A stretch of DNA of 64,000 nucleotides from an uncultured Mailhella sp. (lineage in GTDB: Bacteria > Desulfobacterota > Desulfovibrionia > Desulfovibrionales > Desulfovibrionaceae), in contig CAJTRG010000005.1 in the NCBI GenBank assembly GCA_910578585.1, positions 62,001 through 126,000 on the forward strand, in the 5' to 3' direction. The notes below the pieces were generated by a model. It was not told the origin of the DNA. It did not search any database and saw only the letters and a program-made list of their open reading frames with translations. The translations under genes were made by a program, and so were the position numbers. Below are positions 19,094-28,179 of this stretch, piece after piece. How positions within the stretch are numbered: the stretch's first letter is position 1; each line of letters starts with the position of its first letter.

Positions 19094-22009
19094 TTACGCA
19101 ACTATACTTTTCAAATTTATGGAATATTGTTCCAACCTGTTATAAAATGTTGATTTTTTCATATTGAGTATTTCCAGTGCGCCGCCGCTGCCATAAATTT
19201 TTCCCTTAGTCTTTTTGAGCACATAAATTATATATTGTTTTTCAACTTCTTCCAAAGACGGCACGGGTTCAGAAAGGGCAAAACCATCCACTTCCTTTTG
19301 CGGCACTATCTGCTGCGCTTCCCCTTGTTCTGCCTCATTATGATAAAATTCCAGTTCTCCCAGCACCACATATTTTTCCAAAACACTGCACAATTCGCGA
19401 ACATTGCCTTTCCAAACATGGTTATACAGTTTTTGATAATCACTTTTAGGTATTTTGTTCATTTCCTTATCATATTTTGCGCAATAATAGGAATAAATAT
19501 GCTGCACCAGCATGGGGAAATCTTTTTTGCGCTCGCGCAGGGAAGGAATAAGTATGGTCACCATGGAAATGCGGTAATACAAGTCTTCTCTGAAATTTCC
19601 CTGCATCACTTCTTTCCATAAGTCCTTATTGGTTGCCAAAATCAAGCGGAAATTGGAAAAAATTTGTTCATTTCCGCCCACGCGGTTGAATTTTTTATCC
19701 TGCAATACCCGCAATAATTTGATTTGCATGGGCATGGGCACGTCTGCAATTTCATCCAGGAACAAGGTTCCGTTATGCGCCAGCTCAAAAACACCTTTTT
19801 TCTGCTGCAATGCCCCGGTAAACGCACCTTTTTCATGTCCGAAAAGTTCGCTTTCAAAAAGTTCTGCCGGAACAGACGCTAAATGCACACAAATAAAAGG
19901 CATATTGACACGGCTGTTCTTATGGATATAGGAAGCAAGCTGTTCCTTTCCAACCCCGGTTTCCCCCGTAATTAAAATGGGCATATCGGTATAGGCAATA
20001 TTTCTGACCTTTTCCAGGATTTGTCCCATATCATCACCCCAATAGGGTTCCAATTCCTTTTGATATTTAAACGTTGTATTATAGGAATTTGCTATGGCTG
20101 TTGGCTGGAACCTGCTGACATTGCTGCGAATAAAGCAATGCAAAAACCAGGAAAAAGCCTTTTTCTCCATTTCATTAAAACCTAAAAATACGCCCTCATG
20201 CAAATCATTTTCCAAATACAAAACATACACAGAATAGGCATTTTTTGGAAAACAGAAAATACCAATACAATCAGAAAGCAGCGCATATTCAGGACTGAGC
20301 GCCGGATTGTTCAACACGCTCATGGCTTTTTCTTTAATAGAGGCAAAAGAAAATTTCTCTATTTCAATGGGACTAAAGTTGATGGAGCCAAGCCAAACTT
20401 CCTTTTGCTTGTCAATTTCAAAAAATGCCAAACGCTGTGCGCTCAATTCCTTTTGCAAAACAAGCAAAAACTGCTGAATATTGAAATAGTTTTGTACATT
20501 GTTTTCCAATGCCAGCAGCATATTCAGGCAATTATAAGTGGAATAAAACGGTGCAGTATCAACAAGTTCCTGATGTGTATTTTTCTTTGCCTGCCAGTAT
20601 GCTATTTTTTCCTGAACAAATTTGCGTTCTTTCTCTGAAACACAGGCAAGCAGTTTAGTACCCATTTGTTCAATGAGTTCAATACATCCGGACTGGATAA
20701 CTTGTTTAAATGCCTTTTCCAGATTTAATTTTTTCTCTCTTTTATCCTGCGCCAAACAGGAGCGCCAATAATAAGCTATCCCAATTGTCACGCAGGAAAC
20801 ACCGGAAAGATAATAATCAACAAGGTTTTCAATGCTGTAATTTCCCAGATTTGCGCCCTTGTTCATCTGCAAATCAAACATCATTTCCATGATATGCGGA
20901 TCTGTCATGGGCGCGATGAGTTTTCCATTCACAAAGGATTTCTCAGAATCTTCATTAATAATTTGAATGGCCTTTTGATACTCTTCCTGCAAATACCAAT
21001 AATATGCCTTTGCGCGGCGGATAAAACTGGCAGGAACGTTTGCAGAAACTTTTGCCAAAAATTTTTCAGCCTCATCCATGCACTGCTTGGCTGCAATAAA
21101 ATTTCGTTTATGCAAAAGCAAAAAGGCGGAGTGGCTCAGCCAGCGAATGGCAACATGCATTTTCCCTTTATATTTTGTGGCAATTCGAAAGGACTGAATA
21201 ATCCCATAGGAAAAGTTGTAATCTTCCAGCGTCATTGCTCCAAGGCTGACTTTTAAACAGAAATATTCATGCAAATAGGTATAGGAATGATGAGAAAGCA
21301 GTGCATATTGCTCATAAATTTCCAGCGCAATATACATTTTTCCGCGGTAATAATTGAGCAGCCCTTTTACCAGCAATAAGAAAGATAATTCTTCCTGCGT
21401 TTCCACTTCAATGGTATTCAATTCCAATAAATATAAATCAATCGCTTCAATGCGCCGCGAATTAAAATTTTTAATTAAATACATCAGTATTTCTAAAAAC
21501 AGGAGATAGGACTTGCGTATTTGCCCGTCATACTTCAGCAAAAGTTCTGTAAACTCAAGAAGTTTTGGGCACTGTATTGTTCTGAAATATAAAATAATTC
21601 CAAACAGCCTGTACAAAATATCCAGAATTTTTAATTTTTCGCCAATATTGCAAAGAGGGAGAAATATATGCAAATTATAAAGGCTGTCCATTATTTTATT
21701 CAAAATGGAAGAAACAGTATTTTGAAAAGAACTGACAGAATTTTCAGCATAGACTAACAAGGTTTCAATTTCATCCAATTCCGCCGCAAGGATTTTATGC
21801 AGGGATAAAATCAAATTATCAAAATCAGAATATTTTTTAGGCGCTGAACTGTTAAATTCTTCCAAAAACAAATCCGCAGTACGCGCTTCAATCAATTGAA
21901 GATAATTTTTAATGAGTATTTCCGCAGTACTGCCTGTATCATCAGAAACCTCTTTGCAATTTGCAAAAAGCTGCACAACTTTTGTATTTAATTCTTCAAA
22001 ATCTGTCAT
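19094..22009 (-). CDS. Sigma-54-dependent transcriptional activator with long TPR-like N-terminus
   Basis: A 971-aa bacterial enhancer-binding protein. The first 500 or so residues are helical and resemble MalT/TPR-type repeats. A less conserved GAF-like region follows, then an AAA+ domain with Walker A ITGETGVGKE (about residue 680), the sigma-54 contact loop GAFTGA, Walker B GTLFLDEIAD and the arginine-containing FREDLYYRI. A Fis-type helix-turn-helix closes the protein (GSGGALEILNMKKSTFYNRL). The start at 22009 has GAGGG 6 nt upstream. It is divergent from the MFS-TctCBA-amidohydrolase operon, which carries a sigma-54 promoter and palindromic sites, so this is very probably its activator. 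Confidence 0.92.
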   Translation of the reverse strand: MTDFEELNTKVVQLFANCKEVSDDTGSTAEILIKNYLQLIEARTADLFLEEFNSSAPKKYSDFDNLILSLHKILAAELDEIETLLVYAENSVSSFQNTVSSILNKIMDSLYNLHIFLPLCNIGEKLKILDILYRLFGIILYFRTIQCPKLLEFTELLLKYDGQIRKSYLLFLEILMYLIKNFNSRRIEAIDLYLLELNTIEVETQEELSFLLLVKGLLNYYRGKMYIALEIYEQYALLSHHSYTYLHEYFCLKVSLGAMTLEDYNFSYGIIQSFRIATKYKGKMHVAIRWLSHSAFLLLHKRNFIAAKQCMDEAEKFLAKVSANVPASFIRRAKAYYWYLQEEYQKAIQIINEDSEKSFVNGKLIAPMTDPHIMEMMFDLQMNKGANLGNYSIENLVDYYLSGVSCVTIGIAYYWRSCLAQDKREKKLNLEKAFKQVIQSGCIELIEQMGTKLLACVSEKERKFVQEKIAYWQAKKNTHQELVDTAPFYSTYNCLNMLLALENNVQNYFNIQQFLLVLQKELSAQRLAFFEIDKQKEVWLGSINFSPIEIEKFSFASIKEKAMSVLNNPALSPEYALLSDCIGIFCFPKNAYSVYVLYLENDLHEGVFLGFNEMEKKAFSWFLHCFIRSNVSRFQPTAIANSYNTTFKYQKELEPYWGDDMGQILEKVRNIAYTDMPILITGETGVGKEQLASYIHKNSRVNMPFICVHLASVPAELFESELFGHEKGAFTGALQQKKGVFELAHNGTLFLDEIADVPMPMQIKLLRVLQDKKFNRVGGNEQIFSNFRLILATNKDLWKEVMQGNFREDLYYRISMVTILIPSLRERKKDFPMLVQHIYSYYCAKYDKEMNKIPKSDYQKLYNHVWKGNVRELCSVLEKYVVLGELEFYHNEAEQGEAQQIVPQKEVDGFALSEPVPSLEEVEKQYIIYVLKKTKGKIYGSGGALEILNMKKSTFYNRLEQYSINLKSIVA

Positions 22010-22022
22010 ACTATCCCTCATA

Positions 22023-22074
22023 TCCAAATATTGGACATAGAATATCCATATTCTGGATATATCCATATTTTGGA
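22023..22074. promoter_or_regulatory. Three palindromic operators (candidate UAS of the sigma-54 activator)
   Basis: Three 13-bp palindromes of form TCCAnATnnTGGA: TCCAAATATTGGA (22023-22035), TCCATATTCTGGA (22045-22057) and TCCATATTTTGGA (22062-22074). Their centres are 22 and 17 bp apart and lie about 99-138 bp before the predicted start of the divergent operon, the usual distance for enhancer-binding proteins. The first site also abuts the activator's own start, so autoregulation is likely. Confidence 0.85.
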
Positions 22075-22140
22075 CATAAGTCAATGAAAAGTAATTTTAA
22101 ATAATACACATCATTTCAGCAAGTTACAAAAATCACAATT

Positions 22141-22156
22141 TGGTATGAAAATTGCT
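22141..22156 (+). promoter_or_regulatory. Sigma-54 (-24/-12) promoter of the MFS-tct operon
   Basis: TGGTATGAAAATTGCT has the invariant GG and GC dinucleotides separated by 10 bp, which is the sigma-54 spacing. Transcription would start near 22167, and the ATG follows at 22191 with AAGG upstream. Confidence 0.85.
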
Positions 22157-22190
22157 CTATACTTAATATCTTACCAATGAAGGTGTCGCC

Positions 22191-23414
22191 ATGTTTTATG
22201 GATGGAAAATTACATTGCTCGGTTCAGCAGGGAACTTCCTGTTACAAGGTTCTACCATTTACATTATGAACGCATTTATTGAACCTTTAAATACCCTCTA
22301 TGGCTGGACGCGCTCAGACATCAGCACGATCATGTTTTTTGCTGCCATTGTCGGGGCATTCAGCATGCCTTTATTTTCCTCTCTGGCTCTGCACATTCCT
22401 TTGCGCATCATTATGGCAGCAGGCGCTTTAATTGGCGGTCTTTCTGCCATTGGCATGGGAATAACCGATAATCTTTATATTTTTGGCTTGCTCTTTGTGC
22501 TGACATGGGCTTCCGGGCAAGCCTTTGGCGGCGTCAGTGCCAATATTTTAATCAATAAATGGTTCAGCCGTTATCAGGGAAAGGCTTTTGGCATTTGCAA
22601 TATCGGGAATTCTTTAGCGGGCGCCATTCTTCCGCTCGTGCTCATGCTTTTAATACAATACACGAACGTTTCCATATCCTGGATCATATATGGAACCATT
22701 ATTTTATGTTTTGTCCCCATTTGTCTCTTTATCATTGTGGAAAAGCCTTCTGATATCAATCTCCATGTTGATAATATAAAAGATGCAGAAACAGAAAAAG
22801 AAATAAAAAATGATATCGTTATTCCTCTCAAGACAGTTTTGCGCTTCCCTGAAGTTTATTATATCGGATTCACCTTTGGTTTTATGCTTATGTCTTCAAG
22901 CAGCGTTCTCAGTCAGCTCAAACTGCGTTTTACAGACGTTGGTCTGGAATCCTTTACCGCCATGCTTTTGATGTGTCTGACTGCGTTTTTCTGTGCCGTT
23001 GCAAAATATCTTTGGGGCTGGCTCTGTGATAAGATTAGTCCTATTTGGGTAACACGAATCTTGGTTCTTCTTCATATTGGTTCACTTTTCCTCTTGTTTG
23101 TTCCAACCAATATGGCTGTAATCCTTGTCTTTACCGTTTGTTTTGGCCTTGCTGCCGGCGGTTCCTGGGCTGTTATGCCTGCCATTACTGCCTTTTTATT
23201 CGGCAAGGAACGCTTTATTTCCACCTATAGAGCAATTTCTCCCTTTGTAATTTTGAAGGCTTTAGGATTTCTTTTGATTGGTTTTAGTTTCTCAATATTT
23301 GGCTCTTACAATGCAGCCTACTGTATTCTGATTACTGTTCTTTCCTGCTGTTTTATTTTGACATTGCGGATTAAGCCTTTACCCATTTCACAAAACACGC
23401 ATACCCATGCGTAA
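22191..23414 (+). CDS. MFS transporter, oxalate/formate antiporter-like
   Basis: A 407-aa inner-membrane carrier with about twelve hydrophobic segments. The GWTRSDIS loop after helix 1 and NKWFSRYQGKAFGICNIGNSLAG between helices 4 and 5 are typical of the OFA/monocarboxylate branch. It is the first gene after the sigma-54 promoter. The substrate is unknown, but expression with a TctABC system and an amidohydrolase suggests an organic acid or an N-acyl compound. Confidence 0.85.
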   Translation: MFYGWKITLLGSAGNFLLQGSTIYIMNAFIEPLNTLYGWTRSDISTIMFFAAIVGAFSMPLFSSLALHIPLRIIMAAGALIGGLSAIGMGITDNLYIFGLLFVLTWASGQAFGGVSANILINKWFSRYQGKAFGICNIGNSLAGAILPLVLMLLIQYTNVSISWIIYGTIILCFVPICLFIIVEKPSDINLHVDNIKDAETEKEIKNDIVIPLKTVLRFPEVYYIGFTFGFMLMSSSSVLSQLKLRFTDVGLESFTAMLLMCLTAFFCAVAKYLWGWLCDKISPIWVTRILVLLHIGSLFLLFVPTNMAVILVFTVCFGLAAGGSWAVMPAITAFLFGKERFISTYRAISPFVILKALGFLLIGFSFSIFGSYNAAYCILITVLSCCFILTLRIKPLPISQNTHTHA

Positions 23415-23438
23415 AACCATATACCTTTGGAGGCTATT

Positions 23439-24437
23439 ATGAAAAAAATCCTGGTAAGTGCACTTTGCAGTCTGGCAATTATATGCTCAGCATTCGCACA
23501 AGAAGCAAAAGCAGCATACCCTTACGACAGACCTATTAACATCGTTGTTCCCTTTGGCCCTGGCGGAAGTATGGATATTGCAGCAAGAATTTTAGGCGAT
23601 TACTTCCTGCAAAAACACAAAATCAACGTAAACGTTATCAACAAACCCGGCGGCTCACAAGCTATTGGTATGAATGATGTTCTTCGTGCAAGACCTGACG
23701 GTTACACCATTGCATTCCCTACCTTCAGCGTACTTGCAACCACACCAAAACTTTCCAATGTCGGCTACGACATCAACAGCATTAAGCCTATTTGCCAAGT
23801 AACCACACTTCCTGCAACCATGGCTGTTCATAAGGATTCCGGCATCAAGACTCTGGCTGACTTTATTGAAAAAGCTAAAGCTGATCCGGAAAACACTGTA
23901 TTTGCAACCACAGCAGCTATTTCTTACCAACGCATTCTCTTCACAAAAGTTTTAAACCGTTTCCACGAAGGTTTAAAAGTTCGTCACATTGCGTATAACA
24001 GCAACCACGAAGTAAGTACTGCTGTTCTTGGCAAGCACGTTACTGCCGGTGTAAATATTCCTGCAAACACTGCTCCTTATGCTGAATCCGGCGACTTTAA
24101 CGTTATCGCTATTGCCGGTACTGAACGTCACCCTGCCTTCCCTGATACCCCAACCTTTGCAGAAATTTACAAAGACCAAATGACTCCTGAAGACAACAGC
24201 TGGATTTCTGTTTCTTCCTGGGGCGGTTTCCTGACTTCCAACAAGGTTTCTGACGATAAGATTGAAATCCTGGACAAGCTGATCAAAGAAGCTTTGCAAG
24301 ATCCTGAAGTTATTGAAAAGTTCAACAAGGTAAAGATTGATATCGTTTATCTTGATTCCAAGGACTTCATGAAAGAAATCATTAACAGTTCTGATTTGGT
24401 TGACAGTCTTTTACAAGGCAGAAAAACATTAGATTAA
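23439..24437 (+). CDS. TctC-family periplasmic binding protein of a tripartite tricarboxylate transporter
   Basis: Periplasmic solute receptor of 332 aa. A signal peptide covers about residues 1-24 (KKILVSALCSLAIICSAFA). The family signature YPYDRPINIVVPFGPGGSMDIAAR follows the cleavage site, and the RPDGYTIAFPT segment is present. GGAGG lies upstream of the ATG at 23439. TctB and TctA genes follow directly, giving a complete three-part importer. Ligand unknown. Confidence 0.93.
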   Translation: MKKILVSALCSLAIICSAFAQEAKAAYPYDRPINIVVPFGPGGSMDIAARILGDYFLQKHKINVNVINKPGGSQAIGMNDVLRARPDGYTIAFPTFSVLATTPKLSNVGYDINSIKPICQVTTLPATMAVHKDSGIKTLADFIEKAKADPENTVFATTAAISYQRILFTKVLNRFHEGLKVRHIAYNSNHEVSTAVLGKHVTAGVNIPANTAPYAESGDFNVIAIAGTERHPAFPDTPTFAEIYKDQMTPEDNSWISVSSWGGFLTSNKVSDDKIEILDKLIKEALQDPEVIEKFNKVKIDIVYLDSKDFMKEIINSSDLVDSLLQGRKTLD

Positions 24438-24512
24438 TCTCAGCATTGAATAAGGAAAGATTTTTCTTTCCTTATTCATTCCCTCAAATTTATTACATGT
24501 ATGGGAAATAAC

Positions 24513-24989
24513 ATGAAAAATAAAACTGACTTTTCAATAGGTATAGGAATTTTAGTATTTTGTACTGTTATGCTCCAACAAATAATGCTGCTGCCGGCGC
24601 CTGCCGGTTCAGAATTATTCTCAGCCCGTTCATTTCCTTTAGGAATAGATATCTTTCTTTTCATTCTCTCTGCTCTTCTGGTTTATTCTTCTTTCAAAAC
24701 CAAAAAAGTACAATCCGAATGGCCTGAAAACGCTATTAGAGTAAGAATAGGACTTATGGCTCTTTCCATTTTAGGCTATGTTCTGCTCTTCATTTTTGCA
24801 GGCGATCTCTCCATTCAAAACGCTTGGCCTATTGGTACTGTTTTTGCTGTTTCTACCTTTCTCTTTTTGATGATAGCCCAGCTCATCACCGGCTATAAGA
24901 ATTGGGTCAAGATTTTTCTGATTGCAATTATTACAACCATATTCTTTTACTTCATCTTTGTACACTTTTTCAAAGTGCCACTTCCATAA
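24513..24989 (+). CDS. TctB-family small membrane subunit
   Basis: A protein of 158 aa with four hydrophobic helices and the FSARSFPLGI stretch of TctB proteins. The ATG at 24513 has GGGAAA upstream; another in-frame ATG at 24501 lacks a ribosome binding site. It pairs with the large TctA permease that starts 16 bp later. Confidence 0.88.
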   Translation: MKNKTDFSIGIGILVFCTVMLQQIMLLPAPAGSELFSARSFPLGIDIFLFILSALLVYSSFKTKKVQSEWPENAIRVRIGLMALSILGYVLLFIFAGDLSIQNAWPIGTVFAVSTFLFLMIAQLITGYKNWVKIFLIAIITTIFFYFIFVHFFKVPLP

Positions 24990-25005
24990 CAGGGGGTAAT
25001 TTACT

Positions 25006-26502
25006 ATGTTTGAAATGTTTATCAGTGCGTTTAGTTCTGCCACTACCCTTGAAGCGCTTATTGCAAACTTTGTTGGTGTTGCCTTAGGTATTGTTTTTGG
25101 TGCCCTGCCTGGACTGACCGCCGTTATGGGTGTTGCATTATTGATTCCTTTAACCTTTGGCTTCCCGCCGGTAACAGCGTTTTCAGCTCTTCTTGGTATG
25201 TACTGCGGAGCTATTTATGCCGGCAGTATTACGGCAATCTTAGTCAGCACCCCCGGCACAGCCGCGGCTGCCGCAACCATGCTGGAAGGCCCTAAACTGA
25301 CGGAAAAAGGCCAATCTTTGAAAGCTCTTGAAATGACCACCTGGGCTTCCTTTATCGGCGGTGTTTTCTCCTGCTTTGTTTTGACAACCATTGCTCCGCA
25401 GCTGGCAACTTTTGCTCTGGATTTCAGTGCGCCCGAATATTTTGCCCTGGGCTTTTTCGGCTTGACCATTGTTGCCTCTCTTTCTGAAGGTGCTTTATTA
25501 AAAGGCTGTATTTCCGCTTGTCTTGGTCTGCTTATTGCCATGATCGGCATGGATCCGCTTTCCGGGGATATGCGCATGACCTTTGGCAGCATCAACCTGA
25601 TGAGCGGTGTGGCACTTGTTCCTGCCCTTGTTGGCCTGTATGCCCTGTCTCAAGTTCTTGTCACCCTTGAATCCACCCTCAAAGGAACCGTTTTAAACGC
25701 TGCCGATATTTCCCGCAAAGGCATTAGTCTCAAAGAATTTTGGTTTTGCAGAAAAGCCCTGACCTTAGGCTCAATTATTGGAACATTTGTAGGGATTATT
25801 CCTGCAACAGGCTCCGGTACAGCTTCCTTTGCCGCTTACAGCGAAACCAAGAGACATTCAAAAACCCCTGAAGAATTTGGCAATGGCTCCCTTGAAGGTA
25901 TTGCCGCAACCGAATCTGCCAACAACGCGGTAACAGGCGGCGCATTAATTCCGCTGTTGACCCTTGGCGTTCCCGGTGACGTTGTAACTGCGATTATGCT
26001 TGGCGCTCTGATGATCCAAGGCCTGACCCCCGGCCCGCTGCTTTTCCATGAACAGGGAACTCTTGTTTACAGTATCTTTATTGCGCTTTTCCTTTCCAAC
26101 CTTTTCATGCTTATCTGCGGTTTAGGCTCTGTGCGCCTTTTTGCCAAGATCGTGCAAATCCCCGGCGGTATTTTAATGCCTATAGTCAGCACGCTTTGTG
26201 TTGTGGGTGCCTATGCTTTGAATAACAGCAACTTTGACCTGGTTTCCCTGATTTTCTTCGGCGGTCTGGGCTATATTCTGACCAAGGCCTCCATTCCTCT
26301 GGCTCCATTATTATTGGCAATGATTTTGTCCGGCATTATTGAAACAAATTTCAGAAGAGCCATGAGCTTATTCAATAATGATTTTACCGTCTTCTTCACC
26401 CGGCCAATCAGTGCATTCTTTGTTCTCATAAGCCTGGTTATTCTGATTAGGATTATTTACAAGGAAATCAAGATGCACCGCAAACCAGCTGACAATAATT
26501 AG
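25006..26502 (+). CDS. TctA-family large permease subunit
   Basis: A 498-aa membrane protein with about twelve helices. The family motifs GALPGLTAVMGVALL near the N-terminus, SITAILVSTPGTAAAAATMLEG (split here as STPGTAAAA) and GIIPATGSGTASF in the second half are visible. AGGGGG lies before the ATG. It couples import by the TctC receptor to the ion gradient. Confidence 0.95.
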   Translation: MFEMFISAFSSATTLEALIANFVGVALGIVFGALPGLTAVMGVALLIPLTFGFPPVTAFSALLGMYCGAIYAGSITAILVSTPGTAAAAATMLEGPKLTEKGQSLKALEMTTWASFIGGVFSCFVLTTIAPQLATFALDFSAPEYFALGFFGLTIVASLSEGALLKGCISACLGLLIAMIGMDPLSGDMRMTFGSINLMSGVALVPALVGLYALSQVLVTLESTLKGTVLNAADISRKGISLKEFWFCRKALTLGSIIGTFVGIIPATGSGTASFAAYSETKRHSKTPEEFGNGSLEGIAATESANNAVTGGALIPLLTLGVPGDVVTAIMLGALMIQGLTPGPLLFHEQGTLVYSIFIALFLSNLFMLICGLGSVRLFAKIVQIPGGILMPIVSTLCVVGAYALNNSNFDLVSLIFFGGLGYILTKASIPLAPLLLAMILSGIIETNFRRAMSLFNNDFTVFFTRPISAFFVLISLVILIRIIYKEIKMHRKPADNN

Positions 26503-26511
26503 GAGCGCTCT

Positions 26512-28161
26512 ATGACTGCTGCAACACAAATTTATTATAATGGCACTATTATTACTATGGATAAACAAGACTCCATAGTCACCCACCTCGCTGTAAAAGA
26601 TGATACTATCCTTGCTGCCGGCTTTGAAGAAATAATGCAGTATAAAGATGAAAATACCGTCTGCATTGACCTCAAGGGCAAAACCCTGCTTCCCGGCTTC
26701 TACGACGGACACAGCCACCTTATGCGTGCCGGACAGCAATATGTTTATTTCCTCGATCTTTCCGCATATCCCCTTGGGAATTTATATTCCCTTGAAGGTA
26801 CTGCGCAAAAAATCAAAGAGCATATCAAAACAAAAGCAAAAGGAGAATGGATTATCGGCGGCGGCTTTGACGAAACAGCCCTCAAGGAAGCAAGACACTT
26901 TACCCTGCAGGAACTGGACGCCATTGCTCCGGAAAATCCCCTTATGATCCGCCATATTTCCGGACATATTCTCTTGGCAAACTCCCTTGCCTATCAGCTG
27001 GCAGGCATCACCAAGGATACGCCTGACCCTGCCGGCGGCTGCTACCGCCACGACGAAAACGGCAACCTGACCAGTGTGATTGAAGAACCCTATGCCATGG
27101 AACCGCTCTTTCGCGTCGGCCTGCCCATGACCGATGAAATGTGGCAAAATTCCGTTGAATATGCTTCAAAAATGTATATTGCAAAGGGTGTTACCACGGC
27201 TCAGGACGGCAATGTCACCCAAAGCATGTGGGATAATTTCTTTGAAGCCCACAAGAAGAATATGCTCCATTGCCGCGTGCAGCTGCTGCCCCGTTATCCT
27301 CTAGGCTATATGGATTTGGACAGCTTTGAAAATCCAAAATCAGGCACACAGCTGACTGATGATAAGTATATTTCCCTGGGCGCTGTCAAACTTATTCAAG
27401 ACGGCAGTTTGCAGGCATATACCGGCTATTTGTCAAAGCCTTACCACACAATGATTTACGATAGTCTGCCCAAGGATACCTGGACCGGCTACCCCATCCA
27501 TCAAAGAGAAAAACTCTTTGAATTGATCCTGAAATTCCATAAACAGGGCTGGCAAATTGCTATACATGGCAACGGTGACGCCGCCATTGAAGATATTATC
27601 AGCGCCTATGAATACGCTCAGCAAACATTCCCGCGCCCTGACCCTCGCCATATTGTAATCCACTGCCAAACCGTGCGCGAAGATCAGCTTGACCGTATGC
27701 AGAAAGCCAAGATCATTCCTTCCTTCTTTGTCACCCACACCTATTTCTGGGGAGACAGACATAAAAATATCTTCTTGGGCAAAGAAAGGGCTGAACGGAT
27801 TGACCCGCTGCAAAGCGCGCTGCGCCGCCGTATTCCTTTTACCCTGCACAACGATACCTATGTCACGCCTATTGATCCGCTGTTCTCTGTTTGGGCTGCT
27901 GTCAACAGAAAAACGGCAAAAGGAGAAATTTTAGGCGAAGATCAACAAATTGATGTGTACAGTGCTCTCAAATCCATTACTATTTGGGGCGCATACCAAT
28001 TCCATGAGGAACAAATCAAGGGCAGCCTTGAAGCCGGTAAGCTGGCAGACTTTGTTATTCTTGAACAAAATCCTCTTGCCATTCCAAAGGAAGACATCAA
28101 AGGTATTGTGATTTCTTCAACTACTATTGGCGGCAAATGCGTTTACGGAACTCTTGAATAA
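26512..28161 (+). CDS. Amidohydrolase family protein (YtcJ/AepA-like)
   Basis: A 549-aa metal-dependent hydrolase. The N-terminal composite domain has TMDKQDS and DLKGKTLLPGFYDGHSH with the first metal ligands. Other family marks are the AIHGNGDAAIED and VIHCQTV segments and HNDTYVTPIDPL near the C-terminus. The GSLEAGKLADFVILEQNPL tail is typical. No signal peptide, so it is cytosolic. AGGAGCG precedes the ATG, 9 bp after tctA. It probably cleaves the compound imported by the operon; the substrate cannot be named. Confidence 0.88.
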   Translation: MTAATQIYYNGTIITMDKQDSIVTHLAVKDDTILAAGFEEIMQYKDENTVCIDLKGKTLLPGFYDGHSHLMRAGQQYVYFLDLSAYPLGNLYSLEGTAQKIKEHIKTKAKGEWIIGGGFDETALKEARHFTLQELDAIAPENPLMIRHISGHILLANSLAYQLAGITKDTPDPAGGCYRHDENGNLTSVIEEPYAMEPLFRVGLPMTDEMWQNSVEYASKMYIAKGVTTAQDGNVTQSMWDNFFEAHKKNMLHCRVQLLPRYPLGYMDLDSFENPKSGTQLTDDKYISLGAVKLIQDGSLQAYTGYLSKPYHTMIYDSLPKDTWTGYPIHQREKLFELILKFHKQGWQIAIHGNGDAAIEDIISAYEYAQQTFPRPDPRHIVIHCQTVREDQLDRMQKAKIIPSFFVTHTYFWGDRHKNIFLGKERAERIDPLQSALRRRIPFTLHNDTYVTPIDPLFSVWAAVNRKTAKGEILGEDQQIDVYSALKSITIWGAYQFHEEQIKGSLEAGKLADFVILEQNPLAIPKEDIKGIVISSTTIGGKCVYGTLE

Positions 28162-28179
28162 TTTTTATAGGGAGAAATT

